The notes: generated from the sequence alone by a model not told the origin. Positions 14,941 through 24,069 are shown, counted from the first letter of the stretch. The stretch is 64,000 nucleotides of DNA from Rhodanobacter sp. Root480 (GCF_001426645.1 NZ_LMEX01000002.1:1154629-1218628), one strand, 5' to 3'. Made by a program: numbers and translations.

Positions 14941-16398
14941 TCAGTCGGCCAGAAAAGGATGCGGCCGCTGCGCAAGCCCGCGCCAGCCGCGGCGGCACAA
15001 CCAGACCATTGCACCGGCGAGCAGCAGCCAGCCCAGCGGCAGCAAGGGCAACAGTGGCAGTACCTGGGCTATCGGATGTTTGCCCAAGGCGAAGGCTGGC
15101 AGCAGCAGACTCAGCAAGGTCAGCAGGCTCGCCACGACAAGGATCAGGCCGATGCCCCACGGCGACAGCGCGCGACCACCAAGCAGGTTGAGCAGCACGG
15201 CGACGGTCACCAGCGCGCCGCCCAATTGCGCCCACAGCACGAACGACAACATATACGTGTGGCCGTGCCAGAACAGCATGACGGCGCAGAGCAGTGCCAC
15301 CAGCAAAACGTGCAGCGCCAGCGGCATTCCCAGCACGGTGCGCACCAGCTGCCGTTTGACGCCCGCGGTATCGCCCAGGCCCGGCAATAACGCCATCAGC
15401 GGCAACTCGGCATTCGCGCGCTGCCAGCGCTTGCTCAGCCACAGCAGGGTGAAGATGCAGATCATCGGCGCGGCCATGACCGAAAGCGAGCTGAGCGCAC
15501 CGAAGCCGCTGCCCGTGAGCGTGGCGGAAAAGTCGGTATTGGCGGGAGACTCCATCCGGCTGATCAGCAGCAGGCTTGTCGCCGGCAACACGAGGATGCC
15601 GAGGAACAGGGCGAGCTGCTTGCCGTGACTGCTGATGGTCTGCGGCAAATACCAGCCGCCCAGCATGACCTGCATGGCCTTGCGCGGCCGGGCAGGGCCA
15701 ACACCGGCAAGATTGACCCTGGCCCGCAACCAATCCGGTCGTTGTTGCTGGCCGTCGGCGAAGCCACCCCAATGACCCCAACGGCCTTTGCGAAACTGCA
15801 ACACCATCGGCGAGGCCCAGCCCTGCGGCTGCTCCGTGCCGGCGCGCAGCAATTGCCACCAGCGCCAGACGCAGATGAGCAATAACACCGCGGCAGTCGA
15901 TGCGGCCCACGGGGCGAAGCGCTGGTCGCCGATACCGGGAAGATCCAGGCGCGACCACAACGCGTTCGCCAGTGCCGGGACCAGCGCGAAAATCATCGCG
16001 AGGTAGCGCGGTATCAGGGCAAGCACCAGGCCGCAAACGGTGAACAAGGCCAACACCGCAGCCATGCTCCAGTCCACGCCGGGCGCGAGTAGCGGCAAGG
16101 CGACACCGAGCAGGCCGTACAGCACCAGACTGGCATGGATCCGACGCTGGATGCGCGGCAGACGCAGCCCGCGCGCGTCGATCGCCACCAGCAAGCCCAG
16201 CGGAAAATAGAACGCCCACAGATAGACCAGGCCGGCCCCGTATAGCGCCATTGCATCCACCAGGGCCTTGGGTCCGTCGGTGAACACACCGACGGCGATG
16301 GCGCCGGTCGACCACAGCACGAAGGCGATTACCGCGCCCCAGCGCAGCGAGGGATAAGTCCAGTGCCAGGGAAACCGCAACAGCGACTGCGCGTTCAT
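14941..16398 (-). CDS. ABC transporter permease, multi-spanning
   Basis: This 485-residue protein has about ten to twelve hydrophobic segments, for example WGAVIAFVLWSTGAIAVGVF and LALFLGILVLPATSLLLIS. Its ATG overlaps the stop of the upstream ATPase gene in an ATGA junction, so the two are translationally coupled. It therefore looks like the membrane subunit of a two-component ABC system of the YtrA-regulated type. Such operons respond to cell-envelope-active compounds in Bacillus and Xanthomonas, but the substrate here is unknown. The start at 16398 is fixed by the overlap. Confidence 0.8.
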   Translation of the reverse strand: MNAQSLLRFPWHWTYPSLRWGAVIAFVLWSTGAIAVGVFTDGPKALVDAMALYGAGLVYLWAFYFPLGLLVAIDARGLRLPRIQRRIHASLVLYGLLGVALPLLAPGVDWSMAAVLALFTVCGLVLALIPRYLAMIFALVPALANALWSRLDLPGIGDQRFAPWAASTAAVLLLICVWRWWQLLRAGTEQPQGWASPMVLQFRKGRWGHWGGFADGQQQRPDWLRARVNLAGVGPARPRKAMQVMLGGWYLPQTISSHGKQLALFLGILVLPATSLLLISRMESPANTDFSATLTGSGFGALSSLSVMAAPMICIFTLLWLSKRWQRANAELPLMALLPGLGDTAGVKRQLVRTVLGMPLALHVLLVALLCAVMLFWHGHTYMLSFVLWAQLGGALVTVAVLLNLLGGRALSPWGIGLILVVASLLTLLSLLLPAFALGKHPIAQVLPLLPLLPLGWLLLAGAMVWLCRRGWRGLAQRPHPFLAD

Positions 16399-17291
16399 TC
16401 GGCGAGCTCCACGAACAGATCCTCCAGCCCCAACGCGTCGACACGCGCGCCGGCCAACTGGGCGGCTTGCGGCCACTGTCCTTGCGCATCGCGCTCGACC
16501 ACCAGGCTGAGGCTGCCATCTTCATGACGCCGACGGCTCAGACTGGCGTTCGGCGCGGCCGCGCTCATGCGGGCGGGCAGCCACAGCCGCGCGTAACGCT
16601 CCTTGGTCTCGTCCACGCTGCAACGCATCAGCAGCTTGCCCTGATGCAGAAAGGCGACTTCCGAGGCGGCCCGCTCCAGGTCCGACACGATATGGCTGGA
16701 AAACAATACGGTGGTGCCCGATTCACCGGCACGCAGCGCGATCTCGCGCAACAGTTCGCGGCGGGCGACCGGATCCAGCGCGGCGGCCGGCTCGTCCAAC
16801 ACCAGCAGTTCCGGTTGCGAGGCGAGTGCACGGATCAAGTCCACGCGCTGGCGTTCACCTGGTGAGAGTTTCGCCAGCAGCTTGTTCGGCGGGATCTGCC
16901 AGCGTTCCAGCGTGTTCTTCGCGAACGCCTTGTCCCAGCGCGGGTAGAAACGGCCGACGAAGTCGAGCATCTGCACGGCATTGAGCCAGGCCAACGCTTC
17001 GGGTTGCTGCGGCACGTAGGCGAGACGTGCCTTGGCGTCGTCGCTCAGTTTCAACGCCGGTTCGCCGAATACGCGCGCCTCGCCGGCCAGCGGTGCAAGC
17101 AGGCCGAGCATGGCGCGGATCAGCGTGGATTTGCCGGCGCCGTTGCGGCCGATCAGGCCGAGCACGCTGCCCGGTTCCAGCACCAGATCCACGCCGCAAA
17201 GCACGTCGATGCCTTCGTAGCAGTGGGCCAGGCCGCGGGCGGCCAGCGGGGAGGCGGTGTCGGTTTCAGTTTCACGAAGCATGGCGTTCAT
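16395..17291 (-). CDS. ABC transporter ATP-binding protein
   Basis: This 298-residue ATPase has Walker A GRNGAGKST, signature LSPGERQRV, Walker B LLVLDEPAAALDP and switch histidine in LFSSHIV. The C-terminal 80 residues form an extra domain seen in drug or peptide exporter ATPases. It lies one base after the GntR regulator stop and overlaps the permease by four bases. A second in-frame ATG three codons downstream (17282) is an alternative start. It powers the permease encoded next. Confidence 0.92.
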   Translation of the reverse strand: MNAMLRETETDTASPLAARGLAHCYEGIDVLCGVDLVLEPGSVLGLIGRNGAGKSTLIRAMLGLLAPLAGEARVFGEPALKLSDDAKARLAYVPQQPEALAWLNAVQMLDFVGRFYPRWDKAFAKNTLERWQIPPNKLLAKLSPGERQRVDLIRALASQPELLVLDEPAAALDPVARRELLREIALRAGESGTTVLFSSHIVSDLERAASEVAFLHQGKLLMRCSVDETKERYARLWLPARMSAAAPNASLSRRRHEDGSLSLVVERDAQGQWPQAAQLAGARVDALGLEDLFVELAE

Positions 17292-17292
17292 C

Positions 17293-17676
17293 TCAGTCTC
17301 CCAGCAGTCGGGTCAGCCGCCGCAGCACCGGCGCGGCAGGCAGTTCGAGTTCGCGTGCATGGCGCGCCAGCGCCTCCAGTTGCGGTTCCAGCAACGCCAA
17401 CCGCTGGCTTTCGCTTTGAGCGGCCTTGCGCAGGGCGATCACCGCCATGCCCTTGCCACGCAGACGTTCCACCAGCCCTTCGCTCTCGGCGATGCCGTAG
17501 GCGCGCGATACGGTCATCGGGTTGATCGCGTGAAAGCCGGCGACCTCGCGTACGGACGGCAGCAATTCGCCGTGGGTAAGCTGGCCGCCGGCAATCAAGC
17601 GGCGCAGCTGCTCGACGATCTGCCGATAGATCGGCTCGCTGGCCCCAGGTTGAATGTTGAGCAGTGATGCATCCAT
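17293..17676 (-). CDS. YtrA-subfamily GntR transcriptional regulator
   Basis: This 127-residue protein has an N-terminal winged helix (PIYRQIVEQLRRLIAGGQL, LPSVREVA, NPMTVSRAYGIAESEGLV) and a short helical C-terminus. This is the compact architecture of the YtrA subfamily, which usually represses an adjacent ABC operon. It is the first gene of the regulator-ATPase-permease operon. An exact inverted repeat overlaps its start codon, indicating autorepression of the operon. The ATG at 17676 is preferred to one at 17712 because the family begins close to the winged helix and the upstream codons cover the operator. Confidence 0.9.
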   Translation of the reverse strand: MDASLLNIQPGASEPIYRQIVEQLRRLIAGGQLTHGELLPSVREVAGFHAINPMTVSRAYGIAESEGLVERLRGKGMAVIALRKAAQSESQRLALLEPQLEALARHARELELPAAPVLRRLTRLLGD

Positions 17677-17700
17677 GTGTATCAGTACAGCAATACACAT
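17675..17700. promoter_or_regulatory. YtrA-type operator overlapping the gntR start codon
   Basis: ATGTGTAT and ATACACAT are perfect 8-base arms separated by 10 bases. The left arm includes the start codon of the GntR gene on the minus strand, so bound repressor would block both initiation and early transcription. YtrA regulators are known to bind such spaced palindromes upstream of their own operons. Confidence 0.72.
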
Positions 17701-17742
17701 GGGCCATGTCAAGCATGACTGTCGGCACGGTGTGCCGGCGCT

Positions 17743-19149
17743 TCAGCCGAAGCGCTGGCGCAGGCGATCCAGCGTGGTGCGATTGCCGTTGGCGATGTCG
17801 CGGAAATCAGCACTCAATTGCGGGTGCTTCGCCACGCGCTGCCAGAAATCATCGGCCCACGCCGCGGCGCTCTGCCAAGTCGGCAAGGTGGCGGGTGAAG
17901 GCGGTGGTGGCTGATAGCTGCGGGGCATGAGGCTGCCGCTCGTGGTGGGTCGGTACAGCATCGGCAACATGTCGTAGCTCGGTGCCAACGTCAGCGGCAG
18001 CGCGTCGTCGAGAAAGAAACCGAGGTTGCCGAAGTGCATGTCGGTGTTGCCGATCATCTGCCCGAACCACCAGCGTCGCTGAACGTGTTCGAGTGCCTCG
18101 CGATCCAGCCAGCCACCGTGTTGCATGCGCCCGGCGGCGTTCGGCCAGCCGTCGCGCACGCCGTCGTGCGCATCGCTCCACGCCGCCAGCGAGACGAAGC
18201 CGCGTCGGCCGTGCGCGCCCACCCGGTCGAAGCGGGTCGATTCCAGACAGAGCCTGCCCTGCGACCAGACCAGTTCGTCGTGGGCGACGGTTTCGCCGTG
18301 TTCGGCCAGCAGCTGGCCGGCCAGCTGTTCGCAGATCAACAGGTCGGCCCAGCGGCGGGCTACCGGATTGCCCTCGACCGGCTCGCTGAATTTCACGATG
18401 ACGTGACGCGGCGAGCCATCCCCATCCTCGATGCAGGCGGTGAACTTCGGTTGCTCCCCAGCGGCGGATGAACCCGCGCGTTCGCCGGCCAGCGTGGCTT
18501 GTGCCAATGCGGCGTAACGTTCGGTACGTTGCGAATGCGCAAGCGGGTCGGACGCGGCGCGCAGGGCGCGGTCCAGCGATTGTTCGCCCAGCACGAAGTT
18601 GCCCGGGCCATCCTCGCCACGCAGCAGCAGGGCGGTCAGCACCGCGTCTTCGTTCCAGCGCAGGATGTCCGTGTTCAAACCCAGCTCGTGTGCGCACCGC
18701 TGCCCGAACAGGTGGCCCAGGAAACCTTGCGGGCGCATGTCGTCGAGGAACCAGGGCAAGCCGGGGAAAACCCCTTCGTGGAATTCATCGCGCAGCCAAT
18801 CGGCCGGCTGTGCCGGGCGGACGACGCAACCCTCGCCATGCAGCGCGATCAATTGGCCGAACGTTTGCGGCCGCCCGTGGGCGTCGATGCGGTAAAGCGG
18901 CCAGCGATCACCCAGGCCGCGGACACTGCGAGTGGCCGCGTAACGCGAGCGGCGCGCCTGCCCGATGCGTACGACCTGGTTATCCGCCGCTGCCAGCCGG
19001 CGCGAAATGCTCGGCTGGCTGACGCCCAAAACGGTCCCGAGCTCGCGTGCGCTGGCCCATTGATGGGCGCGCAGCACGTCGATCAGGTGTTCCGGCGAGG
19101 TATCTCGGATAGTCACGGATTGAATAGATACATGAATAGTTTCATCCAT
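17743..19149 (-). CDS. yjjJ: HipA-family serine/threonine kinase toxin, YjjJ/HipH type
   Basis: This 468-residue protein has an N-terminal winged helix (ASARELGTVLGVSQPSISRRL) fused to a HipA-like kinase. Kinase landmarks are the loop AAGEQPKF, the catalytic loop GNTDMHFGNLGFF and the metal-binding PSYDMLPM. This one-gene arrangement, with its own DNA-binding domain and no separate hipB antitoxin, matches E. coli YjjJ (HipH). No small antitoxin gene is seen on either side. The AT-rich leader upstream (19150-19240) contains two copies of GAATAGATA that could be autoregulatory sites. The ATG at 19149 lacks a strong ribosome-binding site, so the exact start is uncertain. Confidence 0.85.
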   Translation of the reverse strand: MDETIHVSIQSVTIRDTSPEHLIDVLRAHQWASARELGTVLGVSQPSISRRLAAADNQVVRIGQARRSRYAATRSVRGLGDRWPLYRIDAHGRPQTFGQLIALHGEGCVVRPAQPADWLRDEFHEGVFPGLPWFLDDMRPQGFLGHLFGQRCAHELGLNTDILRWNEDAVLTALLLRGEDGPGNFVLGEQSLDRALRAASDPLAHSQRTERYAALAQATLAGERAGSSAAGEQPKFTACIEDGDGSPRHVIVKFSEPVEGNPVARRWADLLICEQLAGQLLAEHGETVAHDELVWSQGRLCLESTRFDRVGAHGRRGFVSLAAWSDAHDGVRDGWPNAAGRMQHGGWLDREALEHVQRRWWFGQMIGNTDMHFGNLGFFLDDALPLTLAPSYDMLPMLYRPTTSGSLMPRSYQPPPPSPATLPTWQSAAAWADDFWQRVAKHPQLSADFRDIANGNRTTLDRLRQRFG

Positions 19150-19242
19150 GCAAGATTCATATATATCAGCGAGTTATAACGTACTTAGATGGGCTTATGA
19201 ATAGATAGTCGGCTATCATCGCGATGCGTGCGCGGCTATCCA

Positions 19243-20175
19243 TCAATGCGCGGGCGGATGCGTCGCCACCATGGACGCCTGGCGCGCCACCTTCATCGCG
19301 GCCAGTTTGGCGCGGATCGCCGGTACGGCCGCCAATGCGGCTTGCTCGCCGCGCAGGATGGCGCGGTCTTTCTGGGTGAAATCCGCGGCGCCGATGCCGT
19401 CCAGTTTGGGGTGGATCACCATGTCGGCGCGGGCCAGTTCCTGCTCGCCGAGCTGGCGGCCCATGATGGAGATGGATTTGCCGATGACGTCCAGCATGCC
19501 GTCGGGGCTGCTGCGGTCCGGGGGCGCCGAGATGTCCACCGCGATGACGAAATCCGCGCCCAGCCCGCGCGCGGCATCCACCGGCACCGGGCTGACCACG
19601 CCGCCGTCGACGTAATGCTTGCCGTCGATGGCGGTGGGTTCGAACACGCCGGGCACGCTGCTGGAGGCGCGTACGGCCTGGCCGGTATTGCCCAGCACGA
19701 ACACGGTGCGCTGCCCGCTTTCCAGTTGCGTGGCCACCGCGGCAAAGGGCAGTTGCAGGCGCTCGATCGGCCGGTTGCCCACTTCCTTGTTGATGTAATC
19801 CTGCAGCTTGCGGCCCTGCACCAGCCCGCCGGAAAACAGCCGCACGTCGCGGATTGACGCTTCATCCAGCGCCAGCGCCGCCTGCTGCAACTGGAACGGG
19901 TTCATGCCGCTGGCATACAGCGCGCCGACCACGCTGCCGGCGCTGGTGCCGGCCACCACCTCGGCGTGGATGCCGCTGGCCTCCAGCATCTTGATCACGC
20001 CGATATGCGCAAACCCGCGCGCCGCGCCGCCGCCCAGTGCCAGTCCGATCTTCAGCTTCACCGGCGCGGGGGCGGCCAGTGCGGGTGGAATGTCGGGCTT
20101 GCGCGATTCGAAACAGGCGCTCAGGGCGAGCGAAGCCAGCACGGGCAACAAGAAGCGGGTGCGATAAAACAACAT
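19243..20175 (-). CDS. Patatin-like phospholipase, lipoprotein (RssA type)
   Basis: This 310-residue protein begins with a lipoprotein signal whose lipobox LSAC places the lipidated cysteine at residue 21. The patatin fold follows: oxyanion loop GGGAARG (48-54), nucleophile elbow GTSAG with Ser78, and the catalytic Asp in VDGGVVSPVP. It should be a membrane-tethered serine esterase or phospholipase; substrate unknown. The ATG at 20175 is chosen because it gives an intact signal peptide. It is divergent from the oxygenase gene at 20344. Confidence 0.9.
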   Translation of the reverse strand: MLFYRTRFLLPVLASLALSACFESRKPDIPPALAAPAPVKLKIGLALGGGAARGFAHIGVIKMLEASGIHAEVVAGTSAGSVVGALYASGMNPFQLQQAALALDEASIRDVRLFSGGLVQGRKLQDYINKEVGNRPIERLQLPFAAVATQLESGQRTVFVLGNTGQAVRASSSVPGVFEPTAIDGKHYVDGGVVSPVPVDAARGLGADFVIAVDISAPPDRSSPDGMLDVIGKSISIMGRQLGEQELARADMVIHPKLDGIGAADFTQKDRAILRGEQAALAAVPAIRAKLAAMKVARQASMVATHPPAH

Positions 20176-20343
20176 GGTTCGGCCAGAAGGTGGCAGTACG
20201 ACGAGTGTAGGGCACAACAATCGTGCCGAAAAATTGCCCGCGCGCGCGCCGCGGCCAGCTTGCACCCACTCCCGGGCAGGCGATACTGACCCTCCCCACG
20301 ACGCGCAGGGCCCCACCTGCCGTCCACCCGAGCCGGAGTCGCC

Positions 20344-21225
20344 GTGGCAACGCACACCCAACTGACCGCCCAATGGCACGACTGGATCGTCGAAAACCTG
20401 GCCCGCGGCTGCGCCGTGCAGGCGCTGGTGGAAGACATGTGCCGCAGCGGCTTCGACGCCACCTTCGCCCATGCCGCGGTGGAGGCCCTGGCCCGAGGCG
20501 AGCAGCCGCCCGCCGCTGCACCGCTGAGAACGCAAGCCACCGCCTATGTCGCGGACGCTCCGCGACTGCCCGCGGGCAATGTCATCCCCACCCACGACCG
20601 TGACGTCCGCGTGCTGCTGCGCGTGGCGGCGCCCACCATCGCCGTGCTCGACCAGGTGCTCAGCGACGAGGAATGCGACGAGCTGATCCGCCGCTCCGCC
20701 GACAAGCTGCAGCGCTCGACCACGGTCGATCCGGTCAACGGCGGCTACGAGGTGATCGCCGCGCGCAGCAGCGAGGGCACCTTCTTTCCCGTCAACGCGG
20801 ACGACTTCATCGCACGGCTCGATCGCCGCATTGCCGAACTGATGAACTGCCCGGTGGAAAACGGCGAAGGGCTGCAGGTGCTGCATTACGGCGAAGGCGG
20901 CGAATACCAGCCGCATTTCGACTACTTCTCGCCCGGCGACCCTGGCAGTGAGGCGCAGATGGTGGTTGGCGGCCAGCGCGTGTCCACCTTGCTGATCTAC
21001 CTCAACGACGTGGCGCAGGGCGGCGCCACCGTGTTCCCCACGCTGGGCCTGCGGGTGCTGCCGAAGAAAGGTATGGCCGTCTATTTCGAATACAGCAACC
21101 GCGCCGGCCAGGTCGACCCGCTGACCCTGCACGGCGGCGAGCCGGTGGAAAAAGGCGAGAAGTGGATCATCACCAAGTGGATGCGCCAGCGCAGCTACGG
21201 GTTGGCGGCGCCAGCCGAGCCTTGA
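20344..21225 (+). CDS. 2OG-Fe(II) oxygenase, prolyl 4-hydroxylase-like
   Basis: This 293-residue protein has the iron-binding triad of the 2-oxoglutarate oxygenase superfamily: HFDYF (His-x-Asp) and the distal histidine in LTLHGGEPVEKG, followed by the co-substrate-binding lysine in EKWIITKWMR. The family hydroxylates proline or related residues. The N-terminal 90 residues are variable. The start is GTG at 20344, with GGAG seven bases ahead. The next gene is 127 bases downstream on the same strand. Confidence 0.88.
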   Translation: MATHTQLTAQWHDWIVENLARGCAVQALVEDMCRSGFDATFAHAAVEALARGEQPPAAAPLRTQATAYVADAPRLPAGNVIPTHDRDVRVLLRVAAPTIAVLDQVLSDEECDELIRRSADKLQRSTTVDPVNGGYEVIAARSSEGTFFPVNADDFIARLDRRIAELMNCPVENGEGLQVLHYGEGGEYQPHFDYFSPGDPGSEAQMVVGGQRVSTLLIYLNDVAQGGATVFPTLGLRVLPKKGMAVYFEYSNRAGQVDPLTLHGGEPVEKGEKWIITKWMRQRSYGLAAPAEP

Positions 21226-21352
21226 TTCCTTTCTCCGCAAGCGGGGGGAGGAACAACATGTCGACGCACGATCCTTCGCGACCATCCCTGCTGACACGAC
21301 GTTGGCAGTAGCGTCAGCCCATCCTGTCACTCCAGCAGAGGAGGGCGAGGGT

Positions 21353-21964
21353 ATGCGCGATACGGTTTACTTCCTGGTGTTCGAGGGTTTTGCCGACTGG
21401 CAGGCGGCGCTGGCGTTGTGCGAGATCCGCCGCCCCGGCGACTGGCTGGTGCGGACCGCAGGCTTCTCGTCCGCGGCGGTGGTGTCGATGGGCGGCCTCA
21501 CGGTCTCGCCCGACGTGACTCTGGCGCAGATCGATGTGGAACGCGCCGCCTTGCTGGTCGTGCCCGGTGGGCACCTGTGGCAGCGCGGCGACGGCGACGC
21601 GGCGGTGGCGGCGATCCGCCGTGTCCATGATGGTGGTGCGCCGGTGGCCGCGATCGACAGTGGCGTGCTGGCCCTGGCACGCAGCGGCCTGCTCGATGGC
21701 TGCCGGCACACCGGCAACTGGGCCGGCCACATCGACAGCCACGTGCCGACGTATGCCGGCGCCACGCAATACGACGCCGGCGTGCTGGCGGTGAGCGATG
21801 GCGGCGTCATCACCGCCAGCCACCTGGGCAGCGTGGAGTTTGCGCGCGAGGTGATCCACACGCTGGATCTGTACAGCGCCAGCGACCGTGAACTCTGGTA
21901 CCGCCTGTTCAAGCACGCGCAAATGCCGCCGTGGTGCGTGGGCGACGTCGCCGCCGCGGCTTGA
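21353..21964 (+). CDS. DJ-1/PfpI superfamily protein with the nucleophile cysteine replaced
   Basis: This 203-residue protein has the class I glutamine-amidotransferase-like fold ([25 protein letters not shown], then [18 protein letters not shown]). Related YdeA-like proteins have cysteine where Asp102 stands in AAIDSG, so the usual catalytic nucleophile is missing. It may be a pseudo-enzyme or use different chemistry. The ATG at 21353 follows GAGGGCGAGG. It is followed 74 bases later by a GFA-family gene and may share its transcript. Confidence 0.82.
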   Translation: MRDTVYFLVFEGFADWQAALALCEIRRPGDWLVRTAGFSSAAVVSMGGLTVSPDVTLAQIDVERAALLVVPGGHLWQRGDGDAAVAAIRRVHDGGAPVAAIDSGVLALARSGLLDGCRHTGNWAGHIDSHVPTYAGATQYDAGVLAVSDGGVITASHLGSVEFAREVIHTLDLYSASDRELWYRLFKHAQMPPWCVGDVAAAA

Positions 21965-21980
21965 GCGGCGAGGCTAACCC

Positions 21981-22000
21981 TGTGGGAAGTCGCTCCCACA
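21981..22000. repeat. REP-like inverted repeat (short form)
   Basis: TGTGGGA and TCCCACA pair around AGTCGC. A further GCCGCTCCCACA follows at once. It resembles the TGTGGGAGCGACTTCAGTCG element at 39165 and the pair at 31786-31867. Confidence 0.65.
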
Positions 22001-22038
22001 AAAGCCGCTCCCACACACACTCCTTGGAGGACCCCACC

Positions 22039-22443
22039 ATGACCCATACCTTTCACGGCAGCTGCCATTGCGGCGCGGTACGTTTCGAAGCCGATATCGA
22101 CCTGGCCGCGGGCACTGGCCGCTGCAACTGTTCAATCTGCACCAAGACGCGCCACTGGGGCGCCATCGTGCGGCCCGATGCCTTCCGCCTGCTGGCCGGC
22201 GAGGCGGCGTTGTCGGATTACCAGTTCAACACGCAGAGCGCGCATCACCTGTTCTGCAAACACTGTGGCGTGCGGCCGTTCGGTCGAGGATTTATCGAGG
22301 CGATCGGTGGCGACTACGTGTCGATCAACCTGGCCTGCCTCGACGACGTCGAACCGCAGCAACTGATCGATGCGCCGCTGCACTTCGCCGACGGCCGCCA
22401 CAACAACTGGATGTCGCCGCCCGCCGAAACGCGGCACCTCTGA
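22039..22443 (+). CDS. GFA family (glutathione-dependent formaldehyde-activating enzyme-like) zinc protein
   Basis: This 134-residue protein shows the Mss4-like zinc fold of the GFA family: CHCGAVRFE near the N-terminus, CNCSIC, and [10 protein letters not shown]. The cysteines bind two zinc ions. In the best studied member the protein assists condensation of formaldehyde with glutathione, but most homologues are uncharacterised. The ATG at 22039 is preceded by TTGGAGG. A glutathione S-transferase gene follows 28 bases later, so the two probably form an operon with a glutathione theme. Confidence 0.88.
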   Translation: MTHTFHGSCHCGAVRFEADIDLAAGTGRCNCSICTKTRHWGAIVRPDAFRLLAGEAALSDYQFNTQSAHHLFCKHCGVRPFGRGFIEAIGGDYVSINLACLDDVEPQQLIDAPLHFADGRHNNWMSPPAETRHL

Positions 22444-22471
22444 AACACCCTTCGCCCATCAGGAGAGCGCC

Positions 22472-23101
22472 ATGAGCAAGCCCCACGTCAGCTTCTTCCA
22501 TTCGCCGCAAAGCCGTTCCGCCGGCACCCGCGCCCTGCTCGAAGAACTTGGTGCCGACTACGAGCTGCACCCGCTCAACCTGAAAAACGGCGAGCAACGC
22601 CAGGACGCGTATCTGGCGATCAACCCGATGGGCAAGGTGCCGGCGATCCACCACAACGGCGCGCTGGTCACCGAGCAACCGGCGGTGTTCATCTACCTGG
22701 GCGATCTCTACGCCGACGCCGGGCTGGCGCCGTCCATCGGCGATCCGTTGCGCGGGCCGTATCTGCGCTGGCTGGTGTTCTACGGCTCCTGCTTCGAGCC
22801 GGCGGTGACCGACAAATCGATGCAACGCGAGCCGGCGTCGCCCTCGACCTGCGGCTATGGCGATTACGACACCATGCTGAAGACACTCACCGACCAGCTC
22901 GAGAAGGGCCCTTGGCTGCTGGGCGAGACGTTTAGCACCGCCGACGTGTTGTGGGGCACCGCGTTGAACTGGACCACCATGTTCAAGCTGGTGCCGGAGT
23001 TGCCGGTGATCCGCGCCTACATCGACCGCGTGTTGGCACGTCCGGGCGTGCAGCGCGCCGCGGCGCTGGACGCCGAGCTGGTCGCGGCGCAATCGGCGTA
23101 A
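22472..23101 (+). CDS. Glutathione S-transferase family protein
   Basis: This 209-residue protein has the N-terminal thioredoxin-like GST domain (VSFFHSPQSRSAGTRALLEE, NPMGKVPAI, VTEQPAVFIYL) and the helical C-terminal domain (GPWLLGETFSTADVLWGTAL). The serine-rich SPQSRS loop occupies the catalytic position. It conjugates glutathione or acts in stress responses; substrate unknown. AGGAGAG precedes the ATG at 22472. Downstream lies a perfect hairpin and then a WYL-type regulator gene. Confidence 0.9.
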   Translation: MSKPHVSFFHSPQSRSAGTRALLEELGADYELHPLNLKNGEQRQDAYLAINPMGKVPAIHHNGALVTEQPAVFIYLGDLYADAGLAPSIGDPLRGPYLRWLVFYGSCFEPAVTDKSMQREPASPSTCGYGDYDTMLKTLTDQLEKGPWLLGETFSTADVLWGTALNWTTMFKLVPELPVIRAYIDRVLARPGVQRAAALDAELVAAQSA

Positions 23102-23145
23102 CAACAGCCGGAGCAAGGCGCAGATGGCCACCGTGCTCTCCTGCC

Positions 23146-23176
23146 CCCTCTCCCCCGGTGTTGCCGGGGGAGAGGG
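23146..23176. terminator. Strong GC-rich hairpin after the GST gene
   Basis: CCCTCTCCCCCGG and CCGGGGGAGAGGG form a perfect 13-base stem around TGTTG. There is no T-run, so it may be a dispersed repeat that also slows or protects transcripts rather than a classical terminator. Confidence 0.55.
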
Positions 23177-23244
23177 CCTCAAGTGCATGCTTCCCGTGAC
23201 ATTCGACGCTTTTCCCCATCGCCGGTCTCGGCGATGATGGCTGG

Positions 23245-23949
23245 ATGCGCCGTGCCGATCGCCTGTTCCTCATCATCCACGCCCTGCGCGGTCGCCGCAC
23301 CGCGCTGCAGGCGCGCCAGCTGGCCGAGACGCTGGATGTGTCGGTGCGCACGGTCTACCGCGACGTGGCCGACCTGCAGTTGTCCGGCGTGCCGATCGAG
23401 GGCGAGGCCGGCGTCGGTTACGTGCTGCGCAAGGGCTCGGATATCCCGCCGCTGATGTTCAACGCCGACGAACTCGAGTCGCTGGTGGTGGGCACGCGCT
23501 TCGTCCGCGCGTTTGCCGGCGCGCGGCTGGCCGCGGGGGCGCAGGCCGCGCTGTTGAAGATCGAGGCGGTATTGCCGCCGGACCTGCGCGAGCGCTCAAG
23601 CCGCACGCCCATCTTCGCGCCGACCTGGCGCGACGAGAAAACCCTCGCCTTTGCCGCCCGCATCGACCAATTGCACGCGGCCATCGGCGGCAACCGCGTG
23701 CTGGAGCTGGGCTATCGCGACGAAGCCGGCAACCCCAGCACGCGGGAGATCGAGCCGCTGTGCCTGGCGTTCTGGGGCGGCAAGTGGACGCTGGGTGCGT
23801 GGTGTCGCCTGCGCGACAGCTTCCGCAGTTTCCGGCCCGACCGGATCGATGATTTCCGTGAAACCGGTGAGCTGTTCGACGAAGTCGCCGGCCGCAACCT
23901 GGATGCCTACCTGCAGGCGATGCGCGGCCATTACACGGTTATCGACTAG
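23245..23949 (+). CDS. YafY-family transcriptional regulator (DeoR-type HTH plus WYL domain)
   Basis: This 234-residue protein starts with a winged helix (ADRLFLIIHALRGRRTALQARQLAE, SVRTVYRDVADLQ). A linker (GYVLRKGSDIPPLMFNADE) leads to a WYL ligand-sensing domain (AFWGGKWTLGAWCRLRDSFRSFRPDRI). Members respond to small ligands or nucleic-acid fragments. It lies downstream of the GST gene, in the same orientation but after a hairpin, and may regulate that gene; this is inferred from proximity only. Confidence 0.9.
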   Translation: MRRADRLFLIIHALRGRRTALQARQLAETLDVSVRTVYRDVADLQLSGVPIEGEAGVGYVLRKGSDIPPLMFNADELESLVVGTRFVRAFAGARLAAGAQAALLKIEAVLPPDLRERSSRTPIFAPTWRDEKTLAFAARIDQLHAAIGGNRVLELGYRDEAGNPSTREIEPLCLAFWGGKWTLGAWCRLRDSFRSFRPDRIDDFRETGELFDEVAGRNLDAYLQAMRGHYTVID

Positions 23950-24069
23950 CCGGGGTTCGGGCGCCCGCAGCGGCATCGCCCTTCTCCATCACACGGTACC
24001 CATCCATCGGCACGGTGCCATCACGGCGTTCGGTGCGATGATCGGCGGATATTTTTCGTGGAGACCGTG

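Noticed and set aside
17713..17742. Terminator between gntR promoter and yjjJ
   Set aside because: Only 30 bases without a clear stem or T-run.
23950..24069. Small gene before the DUF885 gene
   Set aside because: No frame with a ribosome-binding site; the DNA looks like plain leader sequence.
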